From Ampullaceana balthica (taxonomy: Eukaryota > Mollusca > Gastropoda > Lymnaeidae), in the NCBI GenBank assembly GCA_944989445.1, contig CALYLW010000502.1:186001-250000 (forward strand): a stretch of 64,000 bases of DNA, written 5' to 3'. Shown here piece by piece: positions 46,191 to 57,197 of this stretch (the first letter of the stretch is position 1; each line of letters starts with the position of its first letter). A program made the translations under genes and the position numbers. Under the pieces are notes generated by a model. That model was not told the DNA's origin and did not search any database. It was given only the letters and a program-made list of their open reading frames with translations.

Positions 46191-47470
46191 GGTGTAATTT
46201 CTGTAAAGGGTCACGTGAGGTTACGCCTACAACATGACGTCATCCAACCACTCGGAGCATCAATACCCGCGTGAATTAACTTCACAACAGACGTGTCCCA
46301 TTAAATAATGTATCACAAACCAGGGGTGCGAGCTGGCTTTTCAGCGGGTTCAAGTCATGAGTTTTAAGACAAGAGAACGCTGACATCTAAGATACGGTAC
46401 ATGTTATTAACTTCATTACACATATCAATTTAATTTTTTTAAAAATATTCTATAGCTGTCAATGAACAAAACACAAGCTCGATCACACCCCGGTTTTAAA
46501 ATTCTCTCATATTTAGGTACCGCATGCGATCAGTTGAATGATTTTGTGCTGAATTTCATCACAGCGGAAGGGACTAAAATACACTTAATTGGTAGAAAAT
46601 TACTAGTTCACTGGGAAATATAAATCCGGATTAAATGCGGATATTACTTAGTTCTCGAATTCGAAAAAAAAACATTTTAAAATATTATTTATAAGAATGT
46701 GAAAGGTTAACAAAATCTGTAAAATTGACAAAAACTAGTTAACCGTCAAATGCATCATAACTCACAGAAAATAAAAATAAAAAACTTTCAGGAGAAGCAA
46801 CAATTATCCCACTGAATTATTACCTTACTCATGAAAAATCTTTCTGATTTCATAGACTCAAGTTATTGTGTTATATCCGGGTGCTACTTCAGCCTATTTA
46901 TTAACACAGGGCTCCGCCACCTGCACGAAAGCTAAAATCAAAATGTTGTGGAAAAAAAAAGAAAAAAAAGAAAATTCGAGGACATTTTTAAACCATGCAC
47001 ATAATCTCAACTTGATGATGATGAACACAGATTTGTTGAACCGGGATAAACTCTTTTTAAAATAAGAATGCTGGGTCACACCATTGTATTGAGTGACAAT
47101 ACGAAAGGTAAATATTTTCGACCCCCCCCCCGATTGGACATCCGCAATAACCCCCTCGCCACAAACACAATAATTTATAAAAACCAACAAACAATTCTCA
47201 TATTGAGAATGTACACGAATGTCAGGTTCACCCCAAATCAAGTTCTGCAAGTCACGGTTCATGAACCGATTCGCCACGTACCAGACCTAGCATTCAGACA
47301 TGTCCTGAACTTTCCACGATTCCATTATTGACGTTTGAACCTTGTGGTTTAGGGGGGAGAGAGGGGGAGGAGGTGGTTTAAACGATAAATTTCGCAATGA
47401 CAAAAACACATACGACTTAAATAGACTATCAGTGAAGAATAGAAATTAAAAAAATATCCGTATTATAGAC

Positions 47471-47678
47471 CAGTGGTGGCGAACCTTTTTTGGGGCCGCG
47501 TGCCCAAAATTCAAACCAAAACCCACTTATTTATAGCAAAGTGCAAACACTCCAATGAAACCAGAAAATGGTTGTTGTTTTAGATGGTTTGATAAAGGAT
47601 TAATATTTTAGTCACGTGCCGGCTGATGAGGCTCTGCGCGCCGACTGTGGCACGCGTGCCATAGGTTACCCATCACTG
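47471..47678. mobile_element. hAT MITE
   Basis: Ends CAGTGGTGGCGAACC and GGTTACCCATCACTG are inverted. Flanks TTATAGAC and TTATAGGC match at 7 of 8. Confidence 0.85.
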
Positions 47679-47744
47679 TTATAGGCTGACCAATAGCCAT
47701 GGCACACCTATTGGTCGGCCACGATTATCTGTTTTAACAAACGA

Positions 47745-48075
47745 GAGTGCGGGGAGAGAGGAGTGTGGGGGAAGGCGGGGAGGGAGTATGGGGAGGGAGC
47801 AGTGTGGAGAGGGAGGAATGTGGGGATGGAGGAGTGGGGGGAATGTGGGGAGGGAGTATGGGGAGGGAGTATGGGGAGGGAGTATGGAGAGGGAGCAGTA
47901 TGGGGAGGGAGCAGTGTGGAGAGGGAGCTGTGTGGGGATGGAGGAGTGTGGGGGAATGTGGGGAGGGTGTATGGAGAGGGAGCAGTGTGGGGAGGGAGGA
48001 GTGTGGGGGATGTGTGTAGGCAGTATGGAGCGGGAGCAGTATGGGGAGGGAGGAGTGTGGGGAGGGAGGAGTTTG
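47745..48075. repeat. G-rich minisatellite, array 1
   Basis: Units are close to GGGAGGGAGGAGTGTG with variants (AGTATG, GCAGTGTG). Strong G-strand asymmetry. It shares its unit and its right flank ('acggcaaacataatg') with the array at 50010-51305. Long frames on both strands are repeat artefacts. Confidence 0.93.
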
Positions 48076-48244
48076 GGGACAATCACGGCAAACATAATGT
48101 ATAACGTTGCAAGTTTTATAAGCTAAAATATAACATGTCATGTAATGGTTAATGCAATCAGTGTTCTTCTTAGACATTTTCTGATACGTAGAAGGAAAAA
48201 AAATAGACATTAAGTTTTACTATTCAAACCGTGACATCGTTGAT

Positions 48245-48430
48245 GATTATACAGAGCCGGACCGCTATGAAGTTCTAATATAAAATACAAGAGGCTCTCA
48301 CGATTTGGAGAATGAAACAGCAATTTTCAATTTTATTTATACAGAATTGGACTGCTATGAAGTTGTAAAATAGAATACAAGAGACACTCACGATTTGTTG
48401 AATGAAACAGTAATTTTCAGTTTTATTCTG
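48245..48430. repeat. ~92-bp tandem duplication
   Basis: Two copies of 'tatacagag.cggac.gctatgaagtt...agaatacaagag.c.ctcacgattt' with scattered differences. Confidence 0.8.
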
Positions 48431-48509
48431 AGATCCTTACCAGAACTAAACCTGGAATAATAAGTAAAATGTAAAAAAATCTTTTTTTATAAAGGAAACG
48501 CTTTTATTT

Positions 48510-48790
48510 ACAAACATTTACAGACTGAAACGCGCTGATCTCCCCTGCCCTTGATGTAAACACGGGAATTTGGTAAACGAGGGCTGGAGTGAAACCAGTG
48601 AGCCGTGGAGGTCAACTCTAGCAGACGACTATACATTCTAAATAGTGATTAATAGAGATAAACTAAAAATTGATTCATTTAATTACGGTACATTCGATCG
48701 ATCTGAAATTTTGATACAATGGATTGTCATCCAAGATCTATCTGTGGTAAAATTTTGAGATCTCTAGGACCATCAGAAATGGTTTAATTT
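48510..48790 (-). repeat. Reverse-oriented fragment of the 39650/40281 repeat family
   Basis: 'aaacatttacagactgaa' and 'attcgatcgatctgaaattttgatacaa' are complements of segments in the duplicated element. An additional 'ccaagatctatctgtggtaaaattttgagatc' is shared with 54300-54600. Confidence 0.7.
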
Positions 48791-49286
48791 TACGTTTCAA
48801 GATTTGAAGGAAGGATGGATGGATACAACATACCAACAGTGTGACTTAAATAAAAGCGTGTAAAAAGATACTCCATCTATGTAAAATTGTAATTTCTGAC
48901 ACTTCCTTTTGATATTCTGTGCCTTATTTGGATTTGTTTGTTGGTTTTTTAGGGACTTCCTCGCACTTTTTTTTTCTTTTCTCCCCTTGATTAGTTTTTA
49001 CACGGTAGCAAGATGTAAAGCTAATTTAATCACGCTTGTGTATTCATTTGTATTGATGAAGCCAATTGACGAAACATATAGAGATGTGTTTGTCTAAAAA
49101 TAAATATTTGAACGTATATGGGGGCGGGGGGGGGGCTCTCCACAAAAGCGTATCTTGTATTCTGTCGAAGGGGGGGAAAAACTTCTTTCAAAAATATCAG
49201 AATTCAGAAATTAAAAACAACTAGCAGGAAAGGTTATTAAAAAAAATATTTCAAACTTTTTTTAGCCGACTTGCTTAAGGATGCAC

Positions 49287-49475
49287 CAGTGGCGTAGCGA
49301 GGGGGGGGGGCGGTGGTACATATGGCCCCGGTCGCCATGGTGCAGGGGCGCCGAAATTAGACCTCCAACGTCAGATTTTAATAAGTGAAAGAGGTGCGAT
49401 ATTAATTAAATGGGGGGGGGAGTGTTACATTTTTACAGTTTTGTCCCCCCAAAAAATATCCAAGCTACGCCTCTG
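49287..49475. mobile_element. hAT MITE ('CAGTGGCGTAGC' family)
   Basis: Ends CAGTGGCGTAGCGAGGG and AAGCTACGCCTCTG are inverted. Flanks GGATGCAC and GGATGCGC match at 7 of 8. Two end-fragments of the same family lie at 44610-44660. Confidence 0.85.
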
Positions 49476-50009
49476 GGATGCGCCTATGGCACACAGCCAT
49501 GTCTGGCCCTGCCTTAGGTACACATTGGATGGTGGACCCCCCCCCCTGGTTTGTTTTGCCTTGTTCTATAGTGCACGCCTTCTCCTACCATGTTTCATGA
49601 ATTACTAATTTTGTAGGTAATAATAATAATTGATCGTAATGTTTGGTTCCGAGACTTGTCCTTCGGATAATTATATGAATTATCTGGACCTAATACATAC
49701 AGTCAGAGGCGTTGCTCGGGTTATTGTCGCCGGGGAGGTGGGAAGCGAGCATTACCACCAACCTACATAAGGAAAATTCATTGTTGGATCATAATTGATT
49801 CCCTGAAGATAAAGATTTAAAAAAAAGGTTCCGACTATGTCGAGATCACCTTTAAATCTACACTACTTCCTACGCCACTGCATCAAGTATATGAGATATA
49901 TGAACTGTGTGGACCAAATAAACATAACATGAACACTCCGCCCTTAGGCCAAAATATAAGCACATTATACTGGAATAGGCCTGGGGTTTTCCCGTGTTCG
50001 GAAGCTACA

Positions 50010-51305
50010 CGGGGAGGGAGGATTATGGGGAAGGAGGAGTGAGTGGAGGGAGGAGTGTGAGGAGGGAGGAGTGTGGGGAGGGGGGTGAGTAGGTGGAGGG
50101 AGGAGTGTGTGGAGGGAGCAGCATGGTAGGGACGAGGGTGAGTAAGTGGATGGAGGAGTGTGGGGATGTTGTGTAAGTGGAGGGAGGAGTGTGGGAGGGA
50201 GGAGTGTGGGGAGAGAGCAGCATGGGAGGGAGGAGGGTGAGTAAGTGGAGGGAGGAGTGTGGGGATGTTGTGTAAGTGGAGGGAGGAGTGTGGGAGGGAG
50301 CAGCATGGGAGGGAGGAGGGTGAGTAAGTGGAGGGAGGAGTAAGGGGAGAGAGCAGCATGGGAGAGAGGAGGGTGAGTAGGTGGAGGGAGGAGTGTGGTG
50401 ATGTTGTGTAAGTGGAGGGAGGAGTGTGGGAGGGAGGAGTGTGGGGAGAGAGCAGCATGGGAGAGAGGAGGGTGAGTAAGTGGAGGGAGGAGTGTGGGGA
50501 TGTTGTGTAAGTGGAGGGAGGAGTGTGGGAGGGAGCAGCATGGGAGGGAGGAGGGTGAGTAAGTGGAGGGAGGAGTAAGGGGAGAGAGCAGCATGGGAGG
50601 GAGGAGGGTGAGTAAGTGGAGGGAGGAGTGTGGGGATGTTATGTAAGTGGAGGGAGGAGTGTGGGAGGGAGGAGTGTGGGGAGAGAGCAGCATGGGAGGG
50701 AGGGGGTGAGTAAGTGGAGGGAGGAGTGTGGGGAAAGAGCAGCATGGGAGGGAGGAGGGTGGGTAAGTGGAGGGAGGAGTGTGGGGATGTTGTGTAAGTG
50801 GAGGGAGGAGTGTGGGAGGGAGGAGTGTGGGGAGGGAGGAGTGTGGGGAGGGAGGAGTGTGGGGAGGGAGGAGTGTGGGGAGAGAGCAGCATGGGAGGGA
50901 GGAGGGTGAGTAAGTGGAGGGAGGAGTGTGGGGATGTTGTGTAAGTGGAGGGAGGAGTGTGGGAGGGAGGAGTGTGGGGAGGGAGGAGTGTGGGGAGGGA
51001 GGAGTGTGGGGAGAGAGCAGCATGGGAGGGAGGAGGTGGGTAAGTGGAGGGAGGAGTGTGGGCGGGAGGAGTGTGGGGAGGGAGTAGTGTGGGGAGGGAG
51101 GAGTTTGGGGAGGGAGGAGTTTGGGGAGGGAGGAGTGTGGGGAGGGAGGAGTGTGGGGAGGGAGGAGTGTGGGGAGGGAGGAGTGTGGGGAGGGAGGAGT
51201 TTGGGGAGGGAGGAGTGTGGGGAGGGAGGAGTGTGGGGAGGGAAGAGTGTGGGAGGGAGGAGTGTGGGGAGAGGACAGCGTGGGGAGGGAGCAGTATGGG
51301 AGGGG
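50010..51305. repeat. G-rich minisatellite, array 2, about 1.3 kb
   Basis: Built from GGGAGGGAGGAGTGTG plus insertions such as 'atgttgtgtaagtgga' and 'gagcagcatgggag'. Together these form longer higher-order units in the left two-thirds. The right part is almost pure 16-bp units. Frames of 437 and 451 residues on the minus strand are Pro/Leu/Ser/His low-complexity translations. Confidence 0.95.
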
Positions 51306-51419
51306 AAAATGTAGGGGCATCAGCCGGATACGGCAAATTTAATGTTTAACATTGTAAGTGAAAAACTACCCAAAAAAATATAACCAGACTATGATAAATG
51401 TCAATATCAAGTGGTATAA

Positions 51420-52620
51420 TTTAATCCACTTTAGCACGTAAACCCGTTGTACGTCTCTCCGGTCTTTCCCTGTACCCAACCAGCATCATACACATCCGAA
51501 GATCCATCCGATGGTGCGCCATTATGACGGATTGTGTAGATGGAATGGATTATGTCAATTACATTTTTTAATAAGGTTAAACAGCGATGCGCCTAAGTTA
51601 GTAGGATTGATGTGTGTATATGGAGGTTGTTGCAGATTTGACGCCAAAAGGGGAAGGAATCAGGGGATATCTTAGAGATAAACAATAATTTTTAAGAAAA
51701 GATAATGATTTCATAGCTAGTTATATGATAAAACAGGAGCATGTTTGACATGTTTTCGTAAATAAAATTTTTTAAAAATTAAAATTAAAATAGGGGGTGG
51801 GGGCGAGCGGGTATTTATATAGCTGAAATAACTCCACGGTTTTCCAGATTATTGGAACCTCCTGTTCCACTCATTGATTGTCACAAAATGTGTGTACATA
51901 CTGCTACACCCTTACCATTCATGGTCACATAAAAGGCTCCGAAGTTAGACAACGAAACGTTCGTGACTCCCAAAAACGCTTAAAAATAGATGGTAACGTC
52001 TATCCAAACCTACACATTTTTTTACGTTACAGATGCTCCTTCTATCCAGAAGATTATTGCGTCCCAGGCCTTCTTTAAAAGTACAGGACATGCTTGTTTC
52101 ATTAATAACATTTATTTTAAAAAGAGATAATAACTGTTACATCTAATCCATGCACCAAAGTATGAGTGTCACCTCAAAAGATGGATATACATTAAAAAAA
52201 TATATTTAAGAAACCAAATAAATCATACTTCAATGATGTCACTTTCCATAGATCACTTCAATTAAACCTTCATTTGATGTCTTTACGCTTAAATTGCTGT
52301 GGGAAAGGCTCTTTAAATAAATTTAAAAAAGCAACAACCACCCAGGGGGGAGGGTGGGGGGGGAGGGAGGGGGGAACGAAGAAAAAAAAGGTTCCTTTTA
52401 AAAAATAGCTGGTAGTTGAATTATTTATATTTCCTAGAAGCTGAATTTTGGAGATATACAGAAAAGTTTTAGAAATAAGCGCCACCGATTTTCACTATTA
52501 AAAGAAAAAAAGTTTACAAATTGTTGGCATTTACGTTCTTCACATCTTCACGGTGCTGTAATCTAAGAAATCCAACACGGCTGATGTTAAGTGGTGATTT
52601 AATATTAATGCTATAAATAA
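51420..52620. other. Intergenic, no gene recognised
   Basis: It contains a short piece of the dispersed repeat near 52028-52075 ('cagatgctccttctatccag'). Confidence 0.4.
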
Positions 52621-52799
52621 CGATTCATTCATAATCATTCAACCTTGAAACATTTGAGGATAGAAGAACAAAGAGCAAAGTATTAATGAAGCATAAGGCA
52701 ATTAACTCTAACTTGGAAATACAACACAAAGATAATCTAATACAACCATCAGATGTACATAGGGATAAAAACTTTTTTTTTATTCTGTATGCAAGAACA

Positions 52800-52995
52800 A
52801 ACACACAAAATCTCATCTGGGATTCGGTCTTGAAAAGGGTTGCCGGACGGAACCAGGAAAACCAACATACTCTATTAACATTTAAAACTCTAACAAAAAT
52901 GCAAGACTTGTTATATAAACCATTGAGAAGCTCATGACGCAATATTCTTCTGTATAGAAGGAGCGTCTGTGATAAGGCTAAGGTAAGAAGCAGCT
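52800..52995 (+). repeat. Dispersed SINE-like repeat, copy 5
   Basis: 'ccaggaaaaccaacatac', 'attaacatttaaaactc', 'aaaaatgcaaga' and 'caatattcttctgtatagaa' match the family in order. The tail is reduced to 'gataaggctaagg'. Confidence 0.75.
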
Positions 52996-53339
52996 CTTGA
53001 CGCTCGCTCCCATTTCCATGAACGGACCTAAAGCCCAAACTAACTACTAAATTATCCAGGGGTCAAGTTGGTAAGGGGCCATAAGCAAACACTTCATTCA
53101 TTAATTTAGAAAAAAAAACGATTCGTTTGCCGCCCAGCAATGGAGGCGAGTGTTGACATAAAACACCCTTGTTCAAACCGCAGACCTCTCGCCTGGGTTA
53201 AAGTTAATGCTGCACACACTTCAGTGTGTTGATTAAGCATGGGGCTCGTCTCATTCGCCAGACAGTACCGAAACGTTATCAAATCATCTGAAACACATCA
53301 ACACCTCATCACCGACAAATATATATATTTTGTTTTTAA

Positions 53340-53640
53340 AAGTCATACACTCACGTTCAGTAAGAGCAGAGTATCCCAGGCAGAAGGTGTTGTAGATTGG
53401 TCAGTAGCAGGTTAGTAAAACTAGCCCCCTCCCCTATCCACCAGTCAGCAGCAGCCGCCGCCCATAACTGCTCCACCAGTCCGTGTCACCCGTGTGACAG
53501 CCAGTGTGTGCTGACCTTAGCTTCCGTGTGCCTCCGTCTGGCCTGTGTGTCACAGCGGTACCCGCCGAATCCGCTGTCTCGTCACTCGTTCCAGGTGACA
53601 CAAGCGGTGCAACTCAGATGAAAGTAAAAGTTTCATAACG
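53340..53640. other. GC-rich stretch with weak exon-like character
   Basis: On the minus strand a donor-like ACTGAAC|GTGAGT follows 'acaacaccttctgcctggga'. Frames are short and no acceptor-bounded homologous segment is evident. Not called as a gene. Confidence 0.2.
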
Positions 53641-53892
53641 TGCGGCTTGTGAATTTATTTCACGATAATCTCCCTTAAATCGCCAAAATTTGCGAAAAAT
53701 CAATACGACGCGATCGACTTTGCTGAAATCAATAAACAAGGGATGCTGTCTCCCCCCCCCCACACACACACTTTCTTTTCTCAGGCGAGTTGTTTTTCTC
53801 TTTGTCATCGTTGTGCCCAAGACTTGCTGGGCCTGGAGATGAAGTTTTATTTTTAAACTATAGAAGTCACGAGGCACTTTGTTATTTGAGTA

Positions 53893-54245
53893 AAACTAAA
53901 AATAAATAGAAGTAAAAAAAAGATTTTTAAAAACCACGTTTTTATAAGCGGACTAAAAAGAAGAAAATTCAATTTTAAAAATTTAAAACAAGGCCTATGA
54001 TGTAATATGACTAAAAACGTGGGGCGGGCGCTTCTCGGGCTTAACTAATTCAATTCACTCATTTTCTTACTCGTCATTTGTAAACCCTAATCATTTTAGC
54101 CAAACGTTTTTAGTCATATTACATCATAGTGCTTATTTTAAATTTTAAATTTTTTAAATTTTATTTTCTTCTGTTAAGTCCGCTTATAAAAACGTGGTTT
54201 TTAAAAATCTATTTTTACTTATATTTATTTTATTCTTTTTAGTCT
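53893..54245. mobile_element. Large imperfect palindrome (foldback element)
   Basis: The left arm (about 53893-54022) and right arm (about 54106-54245) are reverse complements over roughly 130 bases with small indels. The most perfect part is TTTTTAAAAACCACGTTTTT followed by ATAAGCGGACT, and the arms also share TATGATGTAATATGACTAAA. The spacer is 80-odd bases. One arm's core also occurs alone at 24095-24160. Confidence 0.88.
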
Positions 54246-54299
54246 AAGTGTATGCTATGGTGAGTTTTGAATTATTGATTATGCTCAAATATAATACGC

Positions 54300-54605
54300 A
54301 TTGCCCGACAAACATTTACAGACTGGAAATGACTGATCACTCCTTGATGTTAAACAAGGTTTTTGTGGTCGGGGTTGGTGTGAACTCGGCACGTGAATGT
54401 AATGTAAACAAGGGCAGACGGATAATACATAGGCTTATATATAGATAAACTAACAAGTTCAATAATTTAATTACTGTACATTCGATCGATCTGAAATTTT
54501 GATACAATGCATTGTCATCCAAGATCTTTCTGTGGTAAAATTTTGAGATCTCTAGGACCACCAGAAGTAGTTTCATTTTACGTTGGCAGATTTGAAAAAT
54601 TGTGG
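54300..54605 (-). repeat. Reverse-oriented copy of the 39650/40281 repeat family
   Basis: It contains 'aaacatttacagactgga', 'acattcgatcgatctgaaat', 'gatacaatgcattgtcatcc' and 'gagatctctaggaccaccag'. It adjoins the palindrome. Confidence 0.72.
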
Positions 54606-54689
54606 ACAGACAAACAAACAATGCCACAGGAACGAAAGCGAGTTAATAAAAACGTGGTAATAAAAACGTAGTTAATAAACAATAACAAC

Positions 54690-54935
54690 AACAATAATAA
54701 TAATTTTAGAACATGTATCGCGCGGTACTCCAGTTAGCAACTGGGCTCACCGCGCTTTACATACAAATAGTAAGACATATATTTTTTAAATGCATTCGAT
54801 GTAAAACATTCATATCCCAATTAAACAAAACATACAACGACATGATGGTACACATAAGCTACGTTTATCAGCCAGAGAATTGTTTGATTATTATTTGGAA
54901 AGTACATTTTGAAAAGATGTTTTTTTTTGTTTAAA
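54690..54935 (-). mobile_element. LINE 3' end fragment
   Basis: It starts in an (AAT/AAC)n run, then 'cgcggtactccagttagcaactgggctcaccgcgctttacat'. Further on, 'cacataagctacgtttatca' and 'cattttgaaaagatg' correspond to the 3' end of the LINE at 8600-8815 in the same orientation. No coding sequence is retained. Confidence 0.65.
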
Positions 54936-55456
54936 TGTTTTTATTACCTTAATTTCTTTTGCGTGCTAGTGAAGGAATCTTGCATCTTCAATTGATCCAC
55001 TTGCTGATGTCCTATTAGCAGAAAATTAAAATATAAAATAACAATAACTTCTAAAATGATCTTTAAACTTTTGAACAGAGTATGGGTAAACCAAGCGAGA
55101 AAGCCTTCCTGTGTGAACAACCATACACAACGAAAAGTGTGTTTTTTTTAAAATTTTAATGTATATATATATTTTTTTTAATGGTTAACTTAGATGCGAT
55201 GTGTAATATAAGGAACATCAACCAGAAAGTAAATGTGCAGTAGCGAGTTTAAAAAAATATTTTTTTAAGATGAAAAAGGAGGGGGGAATTAGAGTTTTGT
55301 ATCTTTTTCAGGCTAACCCATTCTGTATTCAATAGCTTCCTTAGTCTGATTGAAGTCTCATATTTTAACTTTCATGGTCAGCAGGTAAACTGAAACTTGA
55401 ACTGTAATTAAAACTCAATTTCCTTTAAAGAGATTAGCAGGTTAGGGTTGATCAAA

Positions 55457-55877
55457 TGGGCCGTCCACAAATGACGTCACGCGATTTTGGCCGATTTTTC
55501 ACCCCCGTCCCCCCTTGTCACAAAAACTTGGACCCCCCCTCTTCCAATATGAAGTCACAAAGCTTTGAACACCGCCATAAAAGCTTTATTTTCTATTTGA
55601 AAAAGAGCATGTTTCAAATCACTTTTTTTTTACATTTAAGTATGTATTTAGTGTAAGGTTACACTCTAAAATCGTAACACGCGTGAAGCCGTGTAAAACG
55701 TCATAAAATAAATTGTAATACATGTAAATGAAATATTTAAGTGGAACTTTTATTAAAGTTGCGAGTTTTGATGTGATGTCATATTTCTCAGACACCCCCT
55801 CCCCATCGTCATACATCGTCACAAATGTGTGGACCACCCTCCCCCCTAGTTGCGTGACGTCATTTATGGACGGCCCC
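55457..55877. mobile_element. MITE with GGGCCGTCC termini, divergent long copy
   Basis: GGGCCGTCCACAAATGACGT on the left and ACGTCATTTATGGACGGCCC on the right are inverted. AAA occurs on both sides. It is longer (about 420 bp) than the copies at 776 and 10028 and its 'TGACGTCA'-containing end differs, so it may be a separate subfamily. Confidence 0.82.
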
Positions 55878-55879
55878 AA

Positions 55880-56960
55880 AACATAGCTGCAGTTTGTCTC
55901 CTAGAATGACTTTTTGAAGTAATTTTTCTCTTTCGAAAACCCAAGTTTTGTAACAATTATTTACCCCTGTATTTTCTGTTATCATCAAAGTTTACTCTTA
56001 TTAAAGTAAAAGAATACAGTAAAAAAAATTTTTAATCAATATTTACCAACGGCTCATAACACTTCCTTAGCCGTTACCTTGAAGATCGCGTTTATAAAAA
56101 ATCAAACCAAAAAAACAACAACACTACATTTGAAAGCTATTCTTCCAAAATAATTTACAGTAGTCTAAATTAAAGGAAATAAAAATAATTTAATTACGTC
56201 AACTCAAAGTTATAAAAGTTTCAGAACACGCGCAGACATTTTAGGTATTTAATCTCAAAGAAAGAGACGCTGACTTCTAGTGTTTAAAAAAAACACGTAC
56301 ATGGCTTAAAAGCAGTTTTTCATTACAATTTATTTATTTTTGCTCTAACTATAAACTATAAATCCTTTTTTTTTAAAAAGAAATTTTCATTGCACGACGT
56401 TTTTTGTTGCAAGTTAGTTATAATTAATGAGCTACATTAAGTACGCATAAATAAATAAATAGATTACTGATATTAATAATGTAGATTATTATAAAGTATC
56501 ATGAAGAATCGGGGAGCAAATTTGACAGTTGCCAGTACAGCATCTTAAAAACAGGGAAGGTCGCCACAATTGTATGTTATCTCCTGGGTAGACTGTCACC
56601 CAAGAGGGCTGCATTGGAGTAAATTAGGACTTTAGAAGGTTTCCAATGGGGCGGGTTGCTACGAGCTTAGGATTGTCACTCAGAGCAGGTTGTCACCAGA
56701 GCAGTTTCATCACAGTAAATTGTCAATTGAGCAGGTTGCCGCCAGAGTAAGTTGTCACCAGAGTAACTTGTCACCAGAGTAAGTTGCCAACTAATAGTAA
56801 GTTTTCAACAGTATAGAATCGTCCCCAACGGCATCCACTATAAGAAAAATTTGAAAGTGTTTGACACCATGGATTTATACCCACAATGATGTGATTGGGG
56901 GGGGAGGGGGCATCAAACTCTAACAATGCCACTTTTCCGGTGTGTCTGATGTGTCTCATT
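55880..56960. other. Region 3' of the Cys-loop receptor gene
   Basis: AT-rich, with a degenerate 16-bp repeat (GAGTAAGTTGTCACCA) over about 56685-56800. It probably includes the receptor's 3' untranslated sequence. Confidence 0.45.
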
Positions 56961-57197
56961 TTAAGACACTGACACCCAGTCGGTGAATCCAAAAAGAACC
57001 GTCAGAAAAGCAATTTGACCGATCCCGAAAACGGCCAGACAGACATTGTCCTGTTGTCTGGACGAGAGCGAGTTGACCCACATGCGTCCTGAGATAGTGT
57101 CCTGCTGATCGCCTGGTTGGTCCTCTGAAACATCCTTGGGGACGCAACAACACGCCGTCCTGATGGTGGCTGTCTTCTTTTTCATAAATTTCCTTTG
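56961..57197 (-). CDS. Cys-loop subunit, exon 4 (loop and M4)
   Basis: Acceptor TTTTATAG|CAAAGG. It encodes QRKFMKKKTATIRTACCCVP, the rest of the short loop and M4 (CLAVFGIGQIAFLTVLFGF), then ends DWVSVS and stop. Confidence 0.88.
   Translation of the reverse strand, partial: QRKFMKKKTATIRTACCCVPKDVSEDQPGDQQDTISGRMWVNSLSSRQQDNVCLAVFGIGQIAFLTVLFGFTDWVSVS

Noticed and set aside
49965..51336. Frames of 437 and 451 Pro/Leu/Ser-rich residues
   Set aside because: Low-complexity translation of the G-rich minisatellite, open on both strands.
53397..53621. Plus-strand Ser/Cys-rich 74-residue frame
   Set aside because: GC-rich chance frame. The minus strand shows only a lone donor-like site without a convincing exon.
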